A stretch of 64,000 bases of DNA from positions 1 to 64,000 of the forward strand of contig CAZPAY010000009.1 of the NCBI GenBank assembly GCA_964584805.1, written 5' to 3'. The position numbers and the translations under genes were made by a program. Below are positions 17,129-25,576 of this stretch, one piece after another. Every line of letters starts with the position of its first letter. Positions within the stretch are counted from its first letter, which is position 1. Source of the stretch: JABHIE01 sp964584805. GTDB lineage: Bacteria; Planctomycetota; UBA1135. The notes under the pieces were generated by a model. The model had not been told where the DNA came from and searched no databases. It saw only the letters and a program-made list of their open reading frames with translations.

Positions 17129-19018
17129 TTATGCCTCAGGCTTTTCTTCTGGAACTTCCTCTGCAGGAACTTCCTCTGCAGGAGCTTCCTCGATTACGGC
17201 TGCTTCCGTAACGACTGTAGCGCTTGCGACTTCTTCGGCTGGTGCTTCGACGGCAGATGCTTCGGCGGTTTCGCCATTTGCATCAGCCTCTTTGGCGGCA
17301 GCCTTAGCGGCCTTACGAGCGGCGCGCTTTTCTTTGGCCTCTTCATGCTTGGCGCGAACCTCATCGTTCTCTTCGTACTCCTGGTGGATGAACGAAAGAC
17401 CGATACGCTCTTCGCCGCAATCAACGCGGACAACGCGAACCTCAACCTTGAGACCCTTCAAGCAATTCTCTTCAGGCGACGCGGCCCACTCTTGTGGAAG
17501 TGTGGATGCGTGCATGAAGGCTTCCAGATCTTCTTCGAGGCTGACGAAACAACCTGCAGAGATGGCCTTGGAAATCGTACCTGAGAGCATGTCGCCCACG
17601 TGGTAGTTTGCTGGGATGTAATCTTCCCATGGGTTCTTGGTGAGTTGCTTCATGCCCAACGAGATGCGCTGCTTGTCGCGGTCGACACTCAGAACCACGC
17701 ACTGAATCCGGTCGCCCTTGCGAACGATTTCGCTTGGGTGCTGAATCTTGCGTGTCCAGTGGAAGTCGGTGTTGTGCAACAAACCATCGATGCCATCTTC
17801 GATCTCGACGAAGGCACCATAAGATGCCAAGTTTTTGACCGTGGCTTCGATAACCGTACCTGGCGCGTAGGCGTCGGCGATGCGGTTCCAGGGGTTGCCC
17901 TCGACCTCGCGGATGGAGAGTGACATCTCATTCTTCTCAAGGTCAATGGCCTTAATGAAAACTTTGATGTCGTCACCGCGGGTGTAGTCACCCTCAGGGT
18001 TAGGATTCTTGACCGTCCAGGAAAGCTCACTCACGTGGGCCAAACCCTCAACGCCAGTCTCAAGCTCAACAAACAAGCCGTAAGGGACAATGTTTGTAAT
18101 CTTGCCCACTGCGGTTGAGCCAACAGGGAAACGCTGATCGATGGCTTCCCAAGGGTCGCTGCTCAATTTTTTGAGCGAGAGTGCAACGCGATTGCGCTCA
18201 CGGTCAACACTCAAAACATAAACATCAAGGACATCGCCAATGCGAACCATTTCGCGTGGGTGCTTGATGCGGCCGTAAGACATGTCGGTGACGTGGAGCA
18301 AGCCGTCTAGGCCGCCCAACTCAACAAACGCGCCAAAGTCGGCAATGTTTTTAACTTCGCCTTTGCGGATCTGGCCCTCTTCGATTTCGGAGAGCAAGGA
18401 CTCGCGCTTTTCTTCGCGCTCTTCTTCGAGGAGCAGACGACGGGAAACCACGATGTTTTTACGCTCTTCGTCAATCTTGACGATTTGTGCGCGAATGGTA
18501 ACGCCGATGAAATCAGCAGGCTCTGGCGTGCGACGGATGTCGATTTGCGAGGCAGGCATGAAGACCATGACGCCATCGATATCGATAAGAATGCCACCCT
18601 TGATGAGTTTCTTAACCTCACCCTCGATAACATCACCTGGCTCGTATTTGCCGACGATGCCTTCCCAGGCGATTTGACGGTCTGCTTCACGCTTCGAGCA
18701 AACGGGCTGACCCGTGCCGCGGTCATCGCCGCGGTAGTAAACGTCGAAGGTGTCACCGACGGATGGAAGCTCGCCATCTTCGAACTCAGAGAGTACGAGT
18801 GGAGCTTCAGCCTTGCCGCCAATGTCGACAAGAACATGACCGTCTGCGATTTTAATTTCGAGGACGGTGGCTGGAACGATAGCTTCTGCTTCGACATTTC
18901 CTGTGTGGTCGCCAACGGCGTCCATGAGGTCAGTTTCTTGCGGGACCAATGCGGCGAGCTCGGCTTCGAGCGCGTCATCGGTCATATCGAATTTACGGAG
19001 AAGGTCTTTTGAGACCAT
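17129..19018 (-). CDS. rpsA: 30S ribosomal protein bS1
   Basis: RNA-binding protein that brings mRNA to the 30S subunit. Six S1 domains can be counted at about residues 45-110, 125-190, 205-275, 290-365, 380-450 and 465-540. Domains 3-5 carry the clearest signatures, such as IADFGAFVELGGLDGLLHVTDMS (positions about 220-242). The protein is 629 aa, longer than the 557 aa of E. coli. The extra length is an Ala/Glu/Lys low-complexity tail (550-629) with AEEVP repeats. It follows cmk, a widespread order, and a strong terminator lies just after its stop. Confidence 0.95.
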   Translation of the reverse strand: MVSKDLLRKFDMTDDALEAELAALVPQETDLMDAVGDHTGNVEAEAIVPATVLEIKIADGHVLVDIGGKAEAPLVLSEFEDGELPSVGDTFDVYYRGDDRGTGQPVCSKREADRQIAWEGIVGKYEPGDVIEGEVKKLIKGGILIDIDGVMVFMPASQIDIRRTPEPADFIGVTIRAQIVKIDEERKNIVVSRRLLLEEEREEKRESLLSEIEEGQIRKGEVKNIADFGAFVELGGLDGLLHVTDMSYGRIKHPREMVRIGDVLDVYVLSVDRERNRVALSLKKLSSDPWEAIDQRFPVGSTAVGKITNIVPYGLFVELETGVEGLAHVSELSWTVKNPNPEGDYTRGDDIKVFIKAIDLEKNEMSLSIREVEGNPWNRIADAYAPGTVIEATVKNLASYGAFVEIEDGIDGLLHNTDFHWTRKIQHPSEIVRKGDRIQCVVLSVDRDKQRISLGMKQLTKNPWEDYIPANYHVGDMLSGTISKAISAGCFVSLEEDLEAFMHASTLPQEWAASPEENCLKGLKVEVRVVRVDCGEERIGLSFIHQEYEENDEVRAKHEEAKEKRAARKAAKAAAKEADANGETAEASAVEAPAEEVASATVVTEAAVIEEAPAEEVPAEEVPEEKPEA

Positions 19019-19079
19019 GGTTAGAGTGGGTTATGGGTTGAAGTTTCGGGGAGAGAACCGGCCCGGTGGGCAGAACGGG

Positions 19080-19772
19080 TCAAGCGAGTGCTTGAACCCA
19101 ATCCAAGAGGCGCCCGACTGCCTCTTCAGGGGTTGTGGATGAATTATCCAGGACACGGCTATCGGGGAGTACCCGAGGGGCCGCTTCCCCGCGACAGGCA
19201 TCACGACGGTCTCGATCGGCGAGGGCGTCATGAACTTGCAGCAGGGTAATGCTCGAATGAACGGCGCGTTGTTGCTCGAAGCGGCGCTGGGCGCGCACTT
19301 CAAGAGACACATCAACGAAAACTTTTAGCACGGCATCAGGGAAGATAACCGAGCCGGCATCTCGACCATCTGCGACCACGCCCGAAATTTCGGAGCGCGT
19401 GCGCAAATCGCGCATGCGGAGAGTGAGTGCCTGACGCACCTCAGCATGATCGGCCACATTGGAAACCTCAGTATCAATCAGCGGGGAACGAATCTCGTCG
19501 ACTAAAGCACGACCGTCAACAAGGACGGTGCCGTCAGTCTGGCAAGTGATGTCAATTTGGGAGAGCGTTTTCAGGACGGCATCGGACTCGGTGGTCGATG
19601 CGCCCGCCTCAAGAGTGGCCCAAGTCAGCGCTCGGTACCAAGCGCCAGAATCAAGATAGGCCCATTGAAGAGCCACCGCTAAACGGCGGGCAAGAGTGCT
19701 TTTACCAGAGCCAGAGTGACCATCTAAGGCAACAGCTGGGCGCGGTAGGTTTTGACTCTCTTCCGATGTCAT
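19080..19772 (-). CDS. cmk: Cytidylate kinase
   Basis: Phosphorylates CMP and dCMP. The P-loop GHSGSGKSTLARRLA is at the N-terminus, followed by YLDSGAWYRALTW (CMP-binding, matching the LDTGAMYR motif) and the DGRDAGSVIFPDA loop. The ATG at 19772 (MTSEESQ) is selected because a near-consensus promoter sits directly upstream and overlaps any longer reading. Length is 230 aa. It is followed by rpsA, the classical cmk-rpsA pair. Confidence 0.94.
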   Translation of the reverse strand: MTSEESQNLPRPAVALDGHSGSGKSTLARRLAVALQWAYLDSGAWYRALTWATLEAGASTTESDAVLKTLSQIDITCQTDGTVLVDGRALVDEIRSPLIDTEVSNVADHAEVRQALTLRMRDLRTRSEISGVVADGRDAGSVIFPDAVLKVFVDVSLEVRAQRRFEQQRAVHSSITLLQVHDALADRDRRDACRGEAAPRVLPDSRVLDNSSTTPEEAVGRLLDWVQALA

Positions 19773-19783
19773 GAGGACCGAGA

Positions 19784-19811
19784 ATTTTAACGAATTTCCG
19801 CGTCCAGTCAA
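19784..19811 (-). promoter_or_regulatory. Sigma-70 promoter of cmk-rpsA
   Basis: Reading the minus strand: TTGACT (19806-19811), 16-bp spacer, TAAAAT (19784-19789). It is among the best matches to the bacterial consensus in the window. Transcription would start near 19777, about five bases before the cmk ATG, leaving no room for a Shine-Dalgarno sequence. Confidence 0.75.
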
Positions 19812-19833
19812 GCAAATGCCCGATTCCTGACCC

Positions 19834-20547
19834 CTAACGCTGCAAAAGAATCACGGGGTCATCGCCTGGCTGCCAAGCAGGAAGCACTTGCAAAAAACGT
19901 CCGCCGCTCAAAGTGCGAATTTCGGCTGCATGGAGATGCCCAACAATCGCCTTTTGAGCCCCTTTAACCGCCAGATTTGCCTCAACTGCTTCTGGCTGCA
20001 AAGCCCGCGCATCCATAGCCTTTTTCGGGACGGCATCTTTGCTCACTTTTCGCAAACGACCCGCCATTGATTTTTGCAGGAAAACAGGTAGTCGGCGTAA
20101 AACACCCGCCATCAAAGGGTTACGCAAAGCGCGCCGTAGTCTTTGATACGGTAAATCGGCGGTGCAGTATGCGTCGCCATGGCTCATCAAAATCCTGCCC
20201 TCGCTGGAATCAAACAACATGAAGTCACAAACCTGCCAAAACGGGAAATCTGCAGTCTGAGCCAAAACATCGCGATTACCACGCACCAAGTAAATCGCAA
20301 CAGATTGTGACGCTAATTGTTCAAAGGTGTCCGCCAAACCAGACCAAGCGGGTTGCCGCCACTGTTTCGGGCCCCAGTAAGCGTCAAAAAGGTCACCCAA
20401 AATAACCACGGCATCACCGGGTTGCGCATGTTGGCGAAGGGATTTCAAAAATGAGCTGAGCTCTTGCGGCGAATCTTGGCGCAAATGCAAATCAGCCCAC
20501 AACAAAATGCGGGGGGCAGAAAGATCAAGCTGGCTAGATTGAGTCAT
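19834..20547 (-). CDS. lpxH: UDP-2,3-diacylglucosamine diphosphatase-like metallophosphoesterase
   Basis: Calcineurin-fold phosphoesterase with all five metal motifs in order: ADLHL, GDLFD, GNRD, SHGD and GHLH. The overall layout matches LpxH, which makes lipid X in the lipid A pathway on the inner face of the membrane. The ATG at 20547 (MTQSSQ) gives 237 aa, matching the family. It overlaps the end of the NtrC-type gene by 14 nt. Other lipid A genes are not in the window, so the name is probable rather than certain. Confidence 0.8.
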   Translation of the reverse strand: MTQSSQLDLSAPRILLWADLHLRQDSPQELSSFLKSLRQHAQPGDAVVILGDLFDAYWGPKQWRQPAWSGLADTFEQLASQSVAIYLVRGNRDVLAQTADFPFWQVCDFMLFDSSEGRILMSHGDAYCTADLPYQRLRRALRNPLMAGVLRRLPVFLQKSMAGRLRKVSKDAVPKKAMDARALQPEAVEANLAVKGAQKAIVGHLHAAEIRTLSGGRFLQVLPAWQPGDDPVILLQR

Positions 20548-21925
20548 CGCTCTCGTTCGCGGTGGAATCAGCCTTCTCTTGTGGCTCGTCGAGCCCCAAT
20601 TCATTTATTTTCGACCAAAGTACTTTGCGAGAAATGCCCAGTAATTCTGCCGCCAAGCCACGGACACCTTCCGTTGCGGTGAGCGCATCACGAATCGCAC
20701 GGCGCTCGGCAAGTCGCACTTGCTCGCGTATCGGCAAAACATCTTGTGGACGAATCCCACTCGAAGCGGAGACCCCGCCTGGCAAAAAATGTTCCTGGCG
20801 TAATCTGCGAATGCGCCCTGACAAAGCCAAAGCTCGGGTGGCACTATTTTCAAGCTCACGCGTGTTCCCTGGCCAATCGTATCGAGCGAGCCGCTCGAGT
20901 ACTTCTGCGGAAATGGAGTAACGCCCCTCGGGATCAATACGCAAAAAGAAATCAGCCAGTAAAGCAGGAATATCTTGGCGGCGCTCGCGAAGAGGAGGAA
21001 GCCTAAGAGGTACAACAGCCAAACGGTGATACAGGTCTTCGCGAAATTGGCCCTCCTTGACGGCATCCGCCAAATCTACTTTGCTTGCTGCCAAAACGGT
21101 TGCATGGACAGGAATTGCACCATTGCCGCCCAAAGGAGTGACTTCGCGCTCCTGGATTACGCGCAGTAAGGAGGCTTGAGCTTGCGGAGAGAGGTCGTCG
21201 ATGTCGTCGAGGAAAAGCGTGCCTCGACCAGCCTGAACAAAGAGGCCGTCATGGTCCTCGTCAGCGCCTGTGAACGCGCCTTTGCAGTAACCGAACAACT
21301 CCCCTTCAAGGAGGCTAGCAGGAATCGCTGCGCACGAAACGGGCATAAAGGCCATGTCGGATCGCTGGCTTGATCGATGAAGAGACCTTGCAGCGCGTTC
21401 TTTACCTGTGCCGCTTTCCCCAACGATGAGAACCGCCGCATTTGAATCGGCCGCTTGCTGCAAGCGCAATCGCACATCTTGAATGGCCCTGCTTTCACCC
21501 GTCATACGAAAGGGCTCGTCATCAGCAGCGACTTGAGCGCGGAGTATGCGCAATTCATTCACCATTGCTGCATTTTCTTGAACTCGCGCAACGAGACTCA
21601 ACAACGCCTCTTGAGGAAATGGTTTTTGCAGATAAGACACCGCACCACCCTTCATTGCAGAAACGGCTTGCTCGACGGTGGCGTAACCTGTCATCACCAG
21701 CACCTCGGCAGGAGGATCTTGCTGCCGCGCCCGCTCAAGAATTTGGATGCCATCCGCGCCAGGAAGGCGGACATCGGTCACAACGAGCTCGCAAATATTT
21801 TCGGAAAGCCAAGCCAAAGCGGCCGCACCATCATGCAAGGTCGTGACAGCATGCCCCTCATCGAGCAGGGCATCTGCCAGAATGAGAGCAAGCGTGCGGT
21901 CATCTTCGACGAGGAGAATGTCCAT
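20534..21925 (-). CDS. NtrC-family sigma-54-dependent response regulator
   Basis: REC domain at the N-terminus (MDILLVEDDR, phospho-acceptor Asp51 in TDVRLPG, KPFP near 101). A sigma-54 AAA+ domain follows with Walker A GESGTGKE (Lys175) and an intact GAFTGA loop (216-221) for contacting RpoN. A C-terminal Fis-type HTH ends it (AAELLGISRKVLWSKINEL). The ATG at 21925 is chosen because it opens the REC domain, giving 463 aa. It is divergent from rpoN by 48 bp, which suggests a shared control region. Its kinase is not adjacent. Confidence 0.93.
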   Translation of the reverse strand: MDILLVEDDRTLALILADALLDEGHAVTTLHDGAAALAWLSENICELVVTDVRLPGADGIQILERARQQDPPAEVLVMTGYATVEQAVSAMKGGAVSYLQKPFPQEALLSLVARVQENAAMVNELRILRAQVAADDEPFRMTGESRAIQDVRLRLQQAADSNAAVLIVGESGTGKERAARSLHRSSQRSDMAFMPVSCAAIPASLLEGELFGYCKGAFTGADEDHDGLFVQAGRGTLFLDDIDDLSPQAQASLLRVIQEREVTPLGGNGAIPVHATVLAASKVDLADAVKEGQFREDLYHRLAVVPLRLPPLRERRQDIPALLADFFLRIDPEGRYSISAEVLERLARYDWPGNTRELENSATRALALSGRIRRLRQEHFLPGGVSASSGIRPQDVLPIREQVRLAERRAIRDALTATEGVRGLAAELLGISRKVLWSKINELGLDEPQEKADSTANESDDSI

Positions 21926-21959
21926 GAGAAGACATGGTATCCGCCCCGCTCGTGTGGGA

Positions 21960-21965
21960 TACACT
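21960..21965 (+). promoter_or_regulatory. Putative -10 of rpoN
   Basis: TACACT ends eight bases before the rpoN ATG, so the 5' leader would be only one or two bases. No good -35 is seen at 16-18 bp upstream. On the other strand TACCAT lies eight bases before the divergent NtrC-type start. Confidence 0.35.
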
Positions 21966-21973
21966 TGTATGTC

Positions 21974-23392
21974 ATGAGACTCGAGTTCAACCAAAGTCTA
22001 CGAATGGAGCAAAAGCTCCTGCAATCGCCTCAAATGATTCAGGCGATGCAGGTGCTTCAGTTGACTTCACCTGAACTGCTTGAGAAAATCCAAGAAGAAT
22101 TGCTCGACAACCCATTCTTAGAGGAAGAGGTAACTGAGACAGAAGCCGCTTCTGAGAGTGATTCTTCCGACACAAGCGATGACGAGCCCGACATGGAAAG
22201 TGTTGCCGAAATGGATCACATTTTGGAAAGCGGTATCGGAGGCACGAAACAAGTGTCCAGCGAATCGGATGGCTTTGACACGCTTGCACTCATTTCCGCG
22301 GCACCGACTCATGCCGGCTTAGACACAATCCTGAGTGAGTTGCGAGTGGCCGACACAAGCGATGCCATTCTGCATGATGCAGAGGTGTTGCTGAGTTTGC
22401 TGGACCTCCGAGGTTTTCTACAAGGTGGTATCGCCGAAATCTCGGCAACTACTGGCCTCGCCGAAACCGAACTTCAAATGGCACTTGATGCCATCCGGCA
22501 AGTCTCTCACCCAGCACTCGGCGCGGGCTGTATTCGAGAGGCCTATCTGCTTCAGATTGAGCGCCTTCCCGAACCTCACCCTCTCGCCGCGGCATTGGTT
22601 CGTGATGAATATGACAATTTGCTTGCGAATCGATTACCTCAAATCGCAACTTCGCTCGGCTGCGAGTTAGACGACATCCGTGAAGCTATCGAATTGCTTG
22701 CTCAACTTGATTCGAGGCCACTTTCCGAATATGACGAAGAGCCGACATCGGTCATTTTGCCTGATATCTTGATTACAGAATCGACAGAGCAAGGAGAAAG
22801 TAAATATGTGATTAAGCTCCTTCGCGAGGGCGTGCCTGATGTGAAGTTCTTAAGTGAGAGTGCAGTGAAAGCTCTCGAACAAGCCAAAGGGGATGACAAG
22901 CTTCATCGTTTTTTGATGAGTAAAGTAGAGCGAGCTCGGTGGTTTCTCGATGCCATTCAGCAACGGCGTAACACTTTGAGAAAAGTCGCCGAAGAGCTGG
23001 TCCGCCGACAGCGCGAATTTTTGGACTACGGCCCAGAGCATCTAAAACCACTCAGAATGCAAGAAATTGCCACAGCGGTAAACGTGCACCTCTCTACGGT
23101 TTCGCGAGCCATCCGTGGGAAATATGCGCAAACGCCTCAAGGCATTTTGCCACTTAAAGGGTTTTTCTCTGGCGGGCAAACCACCAGCCGTGGTGGCAAT
23201 CGTTCGCGCGTTGCCATTCAAGAGCGCATCCGTGAAATTGTTGGCGCGGAAGATAGCAGCCACCCCTACAGCGATGAGGAAATCGTCCGCATTTTGAAAG
23301 AACGCGATGGTGTGAAAGTTGCGCGCCGTACCGTTACGAAATACCGCAAGATGATGAATATTCCAGCCTCAACTTTGCGTCGCTCTTATTGA
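21974..23392 (+). CDS. rpoN: RNA polymerase sigma-54 factor
   Basis: Alternative sigma factor that needs AAA+ activators to open promoters. Region I is Gln- and Leu-rich (LQSPQMIQAMQVLQL), followed by an acidic linker, core-binding helices, an HTH (RMQEIATAVNVHLSTVSRAI) and the diagnostic RpoN box near the end (ARRTVTKYRKMMNIP). The ATG at 21974 (MRLEFNQSLRMEQK) is the family-typical start and gives 472 aa. The same frame is open about 500 bases upstream, but that part is antisense to the regulator gene. efp follows after 28 bases. Confidence 0.95.
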   Translation: MRLEFNQSLRMEQKLLQSPQMIQAMQVLQLTSPELLEKIQEELLDNPFLEEEVTETEAASESDSSDTSDDEPDMESVAEMDHILESGIGGTKQVSSESDGFDTLALISAAPTHAGLDTILSELRVADTSDAILHDAEVLLSLLDLRGFLQGGIAEISATTGLAETELQMALDAIRQVSHPALGAGCIREAYLLQIERLPEPHPLAAALVRDEYDNLLANRLPQIATSLGCELDDIREAIELLAQLDSRPLSEYDEEPTSVILPDILITESTEQGESKYVIKLLREGVPDVKFLSESAVKALEQAKGDDKLHRFLMSKVERARWFLDAIQQRRNTLRKVAEELVRRQREFLDYGPEHLKPLRMQEIATAVNVHLSTVSRAIRGKYAQTPQGILPLKGFFSGGQTTSRGGNRSRVAIQERIREIVGAEDSSHPYSDEEIVRILKERDGVKVARRTVTKYRKMMNIPASTLRRSY

Positions 23393-23402
23393 TTGGTTTT
23401 GC

Positions 23403-23408
23403 TAGAAT
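23403..23408 (+). promoter_or_regulatory. Extended -10 promoter of efp
   Basis: TGCTAGAAT gives a TGn extended -10 with TAGAAT at 23403-23408. No -35 is evident. The predicted start near 23415 would cut off the AGGG at 23411-23414, so this transcript would have a leader of about six bases. Read-through from rpoN would keep the AGGG. Confidence 0.5.
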
Positions 23409-23420
23409 TAAGGGCTAATC

Positions 23421-24002
23421 ATGGCCAACATTCGCGCAAATAAAGCCCGCAAGGGGAATATCATCATCATCGATGGTGAGCTTTTCATCGTGACTTCCCA
23501 CGAGTTCCGTAAGCCGGGCAAGGGCAGTTCCTTCAACCAAATTAAGCTGAAGCACCACACAACGGGCGCTCAGAAGGCCCTGCGCCTTTCCTCAGATGAG
23601 ACACTGGAGCTGGCCTACCTCGACCGCCGCCAAGCGACTTACAGCTACAAGGAGGGCGAGAATTTTGTCTTTATGGATATTGAGAATTACGAGCAGTACT
23701 TTCTTACGCCCACTTTGGTCGACGAGGCAATGCCCTTCGTGCGCGAAAACCAACAAGTTGGCGTAACGCTTTACGAGGGTAGCCCACTCACCGTTGAATT
23801 GCCAACAACCGTCGTGCTCAAAATCACCGAGGCCGAGATTGGCGCCCGTGGAGACACCGTCACAAATGACAAAGTTAAGGCCGTTGCCGAAACGGGGCTT
23901 GAATTAAAAGTACCGCCCTACATCACCACCGGTGAATATGTAAAGATTAGCACGGAAACGGGTGAATTCCAGGCCCGTGCTAAAGAAGAAGATCAGGCTT
24001 AA
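23421..24002 (+). CDS. efp: Elongation factor P
   Basis: Rescues ribosomes stalled at polyproline. Three beta-barrel domains over 193 aa. The modification tip reads KPGKGSS with Lys34, so this is the lysine type and not the arginine (EarP) type. The C-terminal OB domain carries GDTVTNDKVKAVAETGLELKVPPYI. No EpmA, EpmB or other modification gene is visible in this window. It is convergent with the LOG gene, separated by 4 nt. Confidence 0.96.
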   Translation: MANIRANKARKGNIIIIDGELFIVTSHEFRKPGKGSSFNQIKLKHHTTGAQKALRLSSDETLELAYLDRRQATYSYKEGENFVFMDIENYEQYFLTPTLVDEAMPFVRENQQVGVTLYEGSPLTVELPTTVVLKITEAEIGARGDTVTNDKVKAVAETGLELKVPPYITTGEYVKISTETGEFQARAKEEDQA

Positions 24003-24006
24003 GGCC

Positions 24007-24861
24007 TTATCCTTTTTTTCGTCTCGCTTTTTTCGAAGCCTTTTTCTTCACAGGAGAAGGCTTCGCTTCCTTTGAGCCTTTCTTGGCTTTTTTCCTTGCC
24101 ATGCGCTTGGGCGCATTGATGCGAGCTGCACGGCGCTTCGCGCGCGCCAGTTCTTTACGCCATTCCGGTCGAGCGTGAGAGCCCTCTTCGAGGGCCCGCT
24201 GGATAACCGTCGCCGCTTCAACGGGGTCGTCGGTCACATAGAAGAGATCTAAGTCATCTGCCGAGACGGTACCTTCGGAAACCATCGAGCGCTTAATCCA
24301 ACGCACGAGCCCACCCCAGTATTCTTTGCCCATCAAAACGATGGGAAAGTTTTCCATCTTATTGGTTTGAATAAGCGTGAGTGCCTCAAAAAACTCGTCC
24401 ATTGTGCCGAAACCACCCGGAAGGACAACATAGCCCAATGCATACTTTGCGAAACAAACCTTACGCGCAAAGAAGTAGCGGAAGTTCATTTCCAAATCCT
24501 GGTATGGATTGGGGTCTTGCTCCATGGGGAGGTCAATGTTCAGGCCAACCGAGAGGCCTTGACCATCTTTAGCGCCATGATTGGCGGCCTGCATTGCACC
24601 TGGGCCACCCCCGGTAATCACGGTGTAACCGCGCTTTGCGACCTCTTCGGCCGTGCGACGCCCCATTTCATACCATGGGTGTTTTTCAGGAGTGCGTGCC
24701 GAGCCAAAAATCGAAATAGCGGGGCCAATGTCTTTGAGCGCATCGAAACCTTCAACGAACTCACCGAGAATTTTCAATGCCATCCAGGCATCACCTTTGT
24801 CTTTTGCGCGCAGTTCTTGCAACGCAGCTGCTTGTCTTAATTTACTTTTTACCATTCCCAT
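24007..24861 (-). CDS. LOG-family nucleotide phosphoribohydrolase with Lys-rich tail
   Basis: TIGR00730/LOG-type protein (284 aa). The family releases a base from nucleoside 5'-monophosphates; in plants it activates cytokinins. The PGGFGTMDEFFEALT motif is intact, as are the FGSART and GGGPGAMQAAN segments. The last 60 residues are unusual: basic, alanine- and lysine-rich (ARKKAKKGSK, PVKKKASKKARRKKG), and resemble a nucleic-acid-binding tail. ATG 24861 or ATG 24855 may be the start. A TAACCT box lies six bases before the second. It is convergent with efp. Confidence 0.85.
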   Translation of the reverse strand: MGMVKSKLRQAAALQELRAKDKGDAWMALKILGEFVEGFDALKDIGPAISIFGSARTPEKHPWYEMGRRTAEEVAKRGYTVITGGGPGAMQAANHGAKDGQGLSVGLNIDLPMEQDPNPYQDLEMNFRYFFARKVCFAKYALGYVVLPGGFGTMDEFFEALTLIQTNKMENFPIVLMGKEYWGGLVRWIKRSMVSEGTVSADDLDLFYVTDDPVEAATVIQRALEEGSHARPEWRKELARAKRRAARINAPKRMARKKAKKGSKEAKPSPVKKKASKKARRKKG

Positions 24862-24924
24862 AGGTTACTTCACTTAAGCAATAACCTCCAGAATTCTCTT
24901 CTGATATCTCTTTGCTATTTCCGC

Positions 24925-24930
24925 TAAACT
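24925..24930 (+). promoter_or_regulatory. Putative -10 of the gmhB-like gene (leaderless)
   Basis: TAAACT followed by exactly six bases and then ATG 24937. The predicted first transcribed base is therefore the A of the start codon. No convincing -35 and no Shine-Dalgarno are present. Confidence 0.55.
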
Positions 24931-24936
24931 GAATCC

Positions 24937-25533
24937 ATGCAAGCGCAAACTTCGCACCCCCGCCCCACTGTCTTCCTAGACAGAGATGGCACGATATTGC
25001 GTGAAATACCCTATCTGGCGAGAGCCTCTAAAGCAGAGTTGCTACCCGGCGTTGGCCAAGGCTTGGCGACACTTCAACAAGCTGGAATGCTCCTGATTGT
25101 TGTGTCAAATCAAAGCGGTGTCGCCCGCGGCCTTCTTGACGAAGGCCACCTTCTCTCCATTCAAGAAGCGACCCAACTTCAGCTCTCAGAATATGGGGTA
25201 AAAATCGATGCGTGGTACCATTGCCCGCACCACCAAAGCGTAGGCGTGGCCCCGCAAAGGCGGCGTTGCCACTGCCGCAAACCTAGAGGTGGCCTACTCA
25301 GCAAAGCCTCGGAAGATTTTCAGATTGACTGGGAGCGTTCCGTCGGGGTGGGTGATGACATTCGAGATTTACAAGCATTTGCTGCACACGACTTGGCTAC
25401 TGTTCTCGTCGCAACAGGCAAGGGCCGAGCCTCACAGCAAAAGCTTGCGGAAGACGGTAAAGAATCCGACCTCTTTTGCGCCCATATCGGCGAGGCGGCC
25501 CCTTGGATTTTGCGTCACGCAAAAACGGCCTGA
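24937..25533 (+). CDS. gmhB: GmhB-like HAD phosphatase (heptose 1,7-bisphosphate)
   Basis: HAD-IIIA phosphatase. Motif I is FLDRDGTI, motif II is VVSNQSGVARG, and motif IV is VGDDIRDLQAFAAHDL. The zinc-binding insertion typical of GmhB and histidinol-phosphatase relatives is present (CPHH followed by CHCRKP). GmhB removes the C7 phosphate during ADP-heptose synthesis for LPS or other glycans. A histidinol-phosphatase role is less likely but not excluded. Length of 198 aa is typical. No other heptose genes are nearby. Confidence 0.83.
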   Translation: MQAQTSHPRPTVFLDRDGTILREIPYLARASKAELLPGVGQGLATLQQAGMLLIVVSNQSGVARGLLDEGHLLSIQEATQLQLSEYGVKIDAWYHCPHHQSVGVAPQRRRCHCRKPRGGLLSKASEDFQIDWERSVGVGDDIRDLQAFAAHDLATVLVATGKGRASQQKLAEDGKESDLFCAHIGEAAPWILRHAKTA

Positions 25534-25542
25534 ACTCAGGCC
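25527..25542 (-). terminator. Weak terminator-like hairpin read on the minus strand
   Basis: GGCCTG and CAGGCC form a 6-bp stem with a 4-base loop at the end of the gmhB-like gene. On the minus strand it is followed by GTTTTT. No minus-strand gene ends here, so it would only matter for antisense read-through from the operon ending at 26539. Confidence 0.3.
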
Positions 25543-25552
25543 AAATCGCTGA

Positions 25553-25558
25553 TAGAAT
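25553..25558 (+). promoter_or_regulatory. Putative -10 of the pseudo-kinase gene
   Basis: TAGAAT 18 bases before the TTG start at 25577. A GGAG at 25571-25574 could serve as a Shine-Dalgarno, so this leader (about 11 bases) is short but not absent. Confidence 0.45.
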
Positions 25559-25576
25559 AAAGCCCACATAGGAGTT

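Noticed and set aside
21455..21973. Upstream extension of the rpoN frame
   Set aside because: It is antisense to the NtrC-type gene, and the RpoN region I begins exactly at ATG 21974.
20534..24002. Sigma-54 promoters (-24/-12) near rpoN and the activators
   Set aside because: No TGGCAC-N5-TTGC match with correct spacing was found upstream of any gene in the window by eye.
24008..24022. T-rich tract after efp as terminator
   Set aside because: The T-run encodes lysines of the LOG tail on the other strand, and only a 3-4 bp stem precedes it.
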